Part shown: one piece after another, positions 7,468-10,612 of the stretch
Layout of the letters: each line of letters starts with the position of its first letter
How positions within the stretch are numbered: the stretch's first letter is position 1
NCBI GenBank assembly: GCA_002284615.2
Contig: MU069648.1
Coordinates: forward strand, 351,172-361,783
From: Dunaliella salina
Taxonomy: Eukaryota > Chlorophyta > Chlorophyceae > Chlamydomonadales > Dunaliellaceae
Direction: 5' to 3'
Length of the DNA stretch: 10,612 nucleotides
Notes under the pieces: generated by a model
What the model was told of the DNA's origin: nothing
The model's input: only the letters and a program-made list of their open reading frames with translations
Databases searched by the model: none
Translations under genes and position numbers: made by a program

Positions 7468-8000
7468 GGCTTGTGGTGTGCTCAAGCCGCGTATGAGCAC
7501 AGCCAGGACAGCAGAAAAGGGTGGGGGAGGGGCAGCCTGCGCACATGGATGGCACAAAATTTTGGCATGAGAGACAGTGAGTGAAGAGCAGCGCCAGCAT
7601 TTTGAATTTTGCAAAGCTATGTTCTTGCGGCGGATGTGTGGGCCATGAAGCCCTGCTTGCGGCTTGTGGTGTGCTCAAGCCCCGTAGGAGCACAGCCAGG
7701 ATAGCAGGGAAGGGTGGAGGAGGGGCAGCCTGCGCACATGGTTTGCACAAAATCATAACATGAAAGACAGCAAGTCAAGAGCAGTGCCAGCATTTTGAAT
7801 CTCTGCACGCGATGTGTGGGCCAAAAAGAAGCTATGCTTGCAGTGTGTTGCATGCCCAAGCCTAGAAGGCTGCTGTGAGCAAAGCCAAGGTAGGCGGGGC
7901 AGACTGCACAAATGGACAGCTTGATGTTGTGGCGCACAAAACTCAGAACACTTTGGTGTGCTCAAGCGATTTTTGAGTGCAGCCATGACAACAGTTGGAA
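7462..8000. repeat. Tandem repeat of about 181-193 bp, three units plus a remnant
   Basis: Units start with GCTTGCGGCTTGTGGTGTG and CTCAAGCC at 7462 and 7655, and a diverged third unit starts at 7836. Shared internal blocks are GAGCACAGCCAGGA, GGGGCAGCCTGCGCACATGG, the GCACAAAAT block, CCAGCATTTTGAAT and GATGTGTGGGCCA. A further remnant, TTTGGTGTGCTCAAGC, appears at about 7952. The first two units are closest; the third is clearly older. No frame within it shows a recognisable protein. Confidence 0.9.
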
Positions 8001-8251
8001 GGTTGAGGGCCTTGTGCAAATCAGCGGCAAGAGAAGAAGCAGAAAGAGGGGGAGGAAGGCACGTGTATTGAGTACAATTTGAGCCATCCATGAAGGAAAA
8101 CGGGCCATCTTTGCTGGAAAACCGCATGAGCTCCGAGGATAGTAAAATAAAGGATAGGAGGACGATGGGAGATGAGCAAGGCTTACGAAAGCATCAGATC
8201 CACCCCATGTTTCCACACTTTAAGGTGCTGCAGGCAAGCGCTGATGAGCAC
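8001..8251. other. Unique spacer, no recognisable gene
   Basis: The stretch is purine-rich on the plus strand around 8025-8060 and otherwise lacks repeat or gene features that I can identify. Confidence 0.4.
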
Positions 8252-8580
8252 GGCCATGACTTGAAGTGACACACAAAGCTTGAGGGTCTCAATGCAACAG
8301 CCATGACTGAAGCAGATAGCTATAACTGATGCAGGAAGCTTTGGAGTCGGTAAGGTGTCAGCCATAACTTGGGCGGACAGCCGTGACTTGGGTGGCAAGG
8401 TTGGGAGTTCCAATGCGTCAGCATGACTCGGGCGGACAACAATAATTAAGGCGCAAAGGTTTGGAGTTCCAAGGCAACAGCCATGACTTAGGCGCAAAGC
8501 TTGGGAGTTCCAAGGTGTGACTCAGGTGGACGGCCTGAACTTAAGCGGAAAGCTTGGGAGTCGCAAAACATAGGAGTTGC
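8252..8580. repeat. Degenerate ~60-bp repeat
   Basis: GCCATGACTTGGGCGGACA-like sequence occurs near 8252, 8300, 8361, 8380, 8421 and 8480, interleaved with AAAGCTTGGGAGTTCCAAGG near 8335, 8395, 8455 and 8497. The best-aligned units are 59-61 bp apart. Copies have many substitutions and some half-unit steps, so this looks old compared with the 31- and 34-bp arrays. Confidence 0.75.
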
Positions 8581-8946
8581 AAGTTGTATATGTACCATTT
8601 CTATGCCAAATTTCTTCATTTCCATGTGTCGCAGGCAGTAGCTGTGCACCGCCAATCCAACCCAGCAGCAGCGCCATAAACACTTCCTCCTCAGGAGAGA
8701 AGGAAGAAGCTTCCTTTTGTGGCCCATAACATCTTCAGGCACACACATGAACACTCAACGCGAGTGTTACTGCTAATGCGTTGAAATGCTCGCTATCTGT
8801 ATTTTAAGGATAAGGGGCAACCTTGTTCACGTCCAGTTCGACCCACCAGCAGCGCCACGATCACTTCCAGCTCCCTTATATGCCCACACAAGTAGGCCAC
8901 ACGTGAACACCAACCACATCGCTGCCTGTGCGCACTTGAAACCCTC
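8581..8946. other. Spacer with two early copies of a CAGCAGCGCCA motif
   Basis: I see no gene. CAGCAGCAGCGCCA near 8662 and CCACCAGCAGCGCCACGA near 8845, each followed by CACTTCC, resemble the core of the C-rich repeat family at 9561-10430, so this spacer may hold its outlying members. Around 8915-8960, CGCTGCC and CCCTCAGCAGTGACAAGCGT recur near 9243 and 9322, on the other side of the 31-bp array. Confidence 0.5.
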
Positions 8947-9240
8947 AGCAGTGACAAGCGTGATTCCTAGGACACACATGAATACCAAGCGTGATTCCCA
9001 GGACGCACATGAACACCAAGCGTGATTCCTAGGACGCACATGAATACCAAGCGTGATTCCCAGGACACACATGAACACCAAGCGTGATTCCTAGGACACA
9101 CATGAATACCAAGCGTGATTCCTAGGACGCACATGTACACCAAGCGTGATTCCTAGGACACACATGAATACCAAGCGTGATTCCTAGGACGCACATGAAC
9201 ACCAAGCAATGATCCCTGGGACACACATGAACACGAAGCA
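8947..9240. repeat. 31-bp minisatellite, nine units with dimeric alternation
   Basis: GTGATTCC starts at 8960, 8991, 9022, 9053, 9084, 9115, 9146 and 9177, each exactly 31 bp apart, and a diverged ninth unit follows at 9209 after a one-base insertion. The unit is GTGATTCCTAGGACRCAC followed by ATGAAYACCAAGC. Units 1, 3, 5 and 7 carry GAATACC, whereas 2, 4 and 8 carry GAACACC and 6 carries GTACACC, so the array behaves as a 62-bp dimer. There are no unique spacers, so it is not a CRISPR array. A minus frame across it (8827-9081) is repeat-derived. Confidence 0.95.
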
Positions 9241-9560
9241 CGTCGCTGCCTACGAGAACTTCACAACCTCTTGATGTAGGGAGAGTTTCTCTGCCTATGT
9301 AATTTTTTTCTTTTGTTTCCCCTCAGCAGTGACAAGCGTGATCCTTCTGCCTGGCTTCAGCCCTGCAGCCCCAAGCAAGGTTGGCACATAAAGCAAAAAC
9401 ACAAGGACTCCAACAAATCATCATTGCGCATGCTCGCCACCCTCCAGCACCGCTGTGCACTCTTGCTCCAACTTATTGCAACCTCCCGTACCATTCCCCG
9501 AACAAATGCGAGTCATACAGAACTTCAACCACTGAATCGTTATAAGTCTACAACTCAACC
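9241..9560. other. Spacer with a splice-acceptor-like tract; no clear gene
   Basis: A strong pyrimidine tract (9303-9324) ends in CAG at 9324-9326, which looks like a 3' splice site. A plus frame is open from 9280 to 10113, but it lacks an ATG near its left end, passes into the C-rich tandem repeats and has no recognisable domain. CCCTCAGCAGTGACAAGCGT at 9320-9339 duplicates sequence at 8942-8961. I leave this unassigned. Confidence 0.4.
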
Positions 9561-9903
9561 CACCAACAACGCCCCACGCGCTTTCTCTGCCTCTAGGCGG
9601 GCAGCCTCCACTGGCAGGTCTCCAACCAAATGCAAGGCATACCTTGATTGCTTACATCATTGCACCAGCACTTCACCCACCAGCAACGCAGTGCGCTCTT
9701 CCTCTATCCCATTGCACCCTCCCCTACCTTGGCCCGGGCAAAAGCGAGTCGCACATATCCTTAATAACACGACTGTCTGCAGCTTCGATCGCACTACTGT
9801 TTGTTTCTCACGCCACCAGCAGCGCCCCACGCGCTTCCTCTGCCCCAAGCTGCACAGCCTCCTCTGCCAAGCTCCTGGTCAAACGCAAGGCGTACCTAAA
9901 CTA

Positions 9904-9955
9904 CATACATCACATCACATTACGTTACATTACAAATATCACATTACATTAGGGA
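9904..9955. repeat. Imperfect (CATTA)n/(CATCA)n tract
   Basis: A run of ACATCACATCACATTACGTT and similar pentamers lies inside the first long unit of the C-rich family. A related CATTA tract recurs at 10107-10146 in the next long unit. Shared position shows the tract was present before the long unit duplicated. Confidence 0.8.
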
Positions 9956-10106
9956 AGGTAACTTCCAGCCAGGTGGTTTGGCTGGTTGGTGTTACAGGTT
10001 GCGTACATCACGACACAAGCACACTACACCCCAGCAGCGCCCCACGCGCTTCCTCTGCCCTAGCTGGGCAGCCTCATCTGGCAAGCTTCCAGCCAAACAC
10101 AAGGCA

Positions 10107-10146
10107 TGACTAACACATTACATTACATTACGTTACACCGCATTAA
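10107..10146. repeat. Second (CATTA)n tract
   Basis: ACATTACATTACATTACGTT is followed by ACACCGCATTA. It occupies the same position in its unit as the tract at 9904-9955, and both are followed by a TTCAGCCAGGT-type block. Confidence 0.8.
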
Positions 10147-10514
10147 GGAACATAACCTTCAGCCAGGTAGTTAGGCGGCTCAGTGTCACAGATTACATAA
10201 AAATCATTGCACAAGCACACTATCCACCAGCAGCGACCCGCGCATCTCCTCTGCCCATGCAGCCATTGCAACCCCTTCTGGCAATCTTCCAGCCAAACGC
10301 AAGGCGTACCTAGACTACATATATCATCATGACACAAGCAGACTACCCACCAGCAGCGCCCCATGCGCTTCCTCTGCCCCTAGCCGTGCAGCCTCCTCTG
10401 GCAAGCCTCCGACTAAGCCTGTGCGCCCGCGATCCAGCCAAACCGTGAACTCCCCTATCAGCCGGCAAGCCTCCTTCAGTACCCATGGGTTGTGCATGTG
10501 AGGCACAGATCCTG

Positions 10515-10517
<3 letters not shown>

Positions 10518-10612
<95 letters not shown>
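10518..10612. repeat. (TG)n microsatellite at window edge
   Basis: An uninterrupted TG tract of 95 bp runs to the last base of the window. Its true length cannot be known from here. Long TG tracts can adopt left-handed DNA and are length-unstable. Confidence 0.98.

Larger units (their letters stand above)
9561..10430. repeat. C-rich 117-205-bp tandem family
   Basis: CACCAGCAGCGCCCCACGCG followed by CTTCCTCTGCCC or a variant begins at 9561, 9678, 9824, 10029, 10225 and 10348. Spacings are 117, 146, 205, 196 and 123 bp. Each unit continues with GCAGCCTCCTCTGGCAAGC and CCAACCAAAYGCAAGGCRTAC. The two long units contain an extra block with CATTA tracts and CTTCAGCCAGGTGGTT. The plus strand is rich in C and A, opposite to the G/T bias of the 34- and 40-bp arrays. 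The long open frame crossing this region is most simply an effect of the low-stop repeat composition. Confidence 0.9.

Noticed and set aside
8830..8850. tRNA B-box-like GTTCGACCC, possible tRNA or SINE head
   Set aside because: No A box at the right distance upstream, no acceptor stem and no tail structure.
8947..9240. CRISPR-like array
   Set aside because: Units are directly head to tail at 31 bp with no unique spacers, and the context is eukaryotic satellite DNA.
9940..9960. Telomere-like repeat near CATTACATTAGGG
   Set aside because: Only one TTAGGG-like hexamer occurs, at the end of a CATTA tract; there is no tandem telomere motif anywhere in the window.

Overview
This window is eukaryotic, almost entirely non-coding repeat DNA. 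It carries a recognisable piece of the spliceosomal U6 snRNA, long indel-poor minisatellites, dinucleotide tracts at both ends and a hAT-type miniature transposon. I see no complete protein gene, no operon-like packing and no bacterial signals. The U6 copy keeps a short 5' hairpin with a UUCG loop, which resembles green-plant U6, so a plant or streptophyte-like source is plausible. That is only an inference; nothing here fixes the species. Most open frames exist because short repeats happen to lack stop codons.

Layout from left to right. A (TG)n/(AG)n tract (1-28) leads into mostly unique DNA to about 800. Three 81/90-bp units occupy about 810-1060. A decayed ~35-50 bp family (about 1081-1400) grades into a 34-bp array (1401-1860). 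This is followed by a 40-bp array (about 1941-2690) whose core is nearly homogeneous. A 120-147-bp satellite (about 2930-3990) holds the U6 retrocopy. A possible exon (4131-4478) has a partial 115-bp duplication just downstream. A ~108-bp satellite (about 4915-6320) is interrupted by the 201-bp miniature transposon (5582-5782) and by a nested 18-bp expansion (6078-6262). After a mostly unique stretch come 137-bp and ~190-bp tandem duplications (7253-8000) and a ~60-bp family (8252-8580). The right end has a 31-bp minisatellite with dimeric alternation (8947-9240), a C-rich 117-205-bp family containing CATTA tracts (9561-10430), and a 95-bp (TG)n tract at the edge.

The main value of the window is its record of insertion and amplification. 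The two inserted elements sit inside tandem repeats, so uninterrupted sister units act as empty-site controls in the same window. For U6, the offset between sister units rises from 247 to 338 bp across the insertion. That 91-bp excess equals a 72-bp U6 piece plus a 19-bp imperfect target duplication. For the transposon, 8-bp flanks matching the repeat's own unbroken sequence lie either side of TAGGG-type inverted ends. The genes do not form a pathway; at most one exon-like fragment is present.
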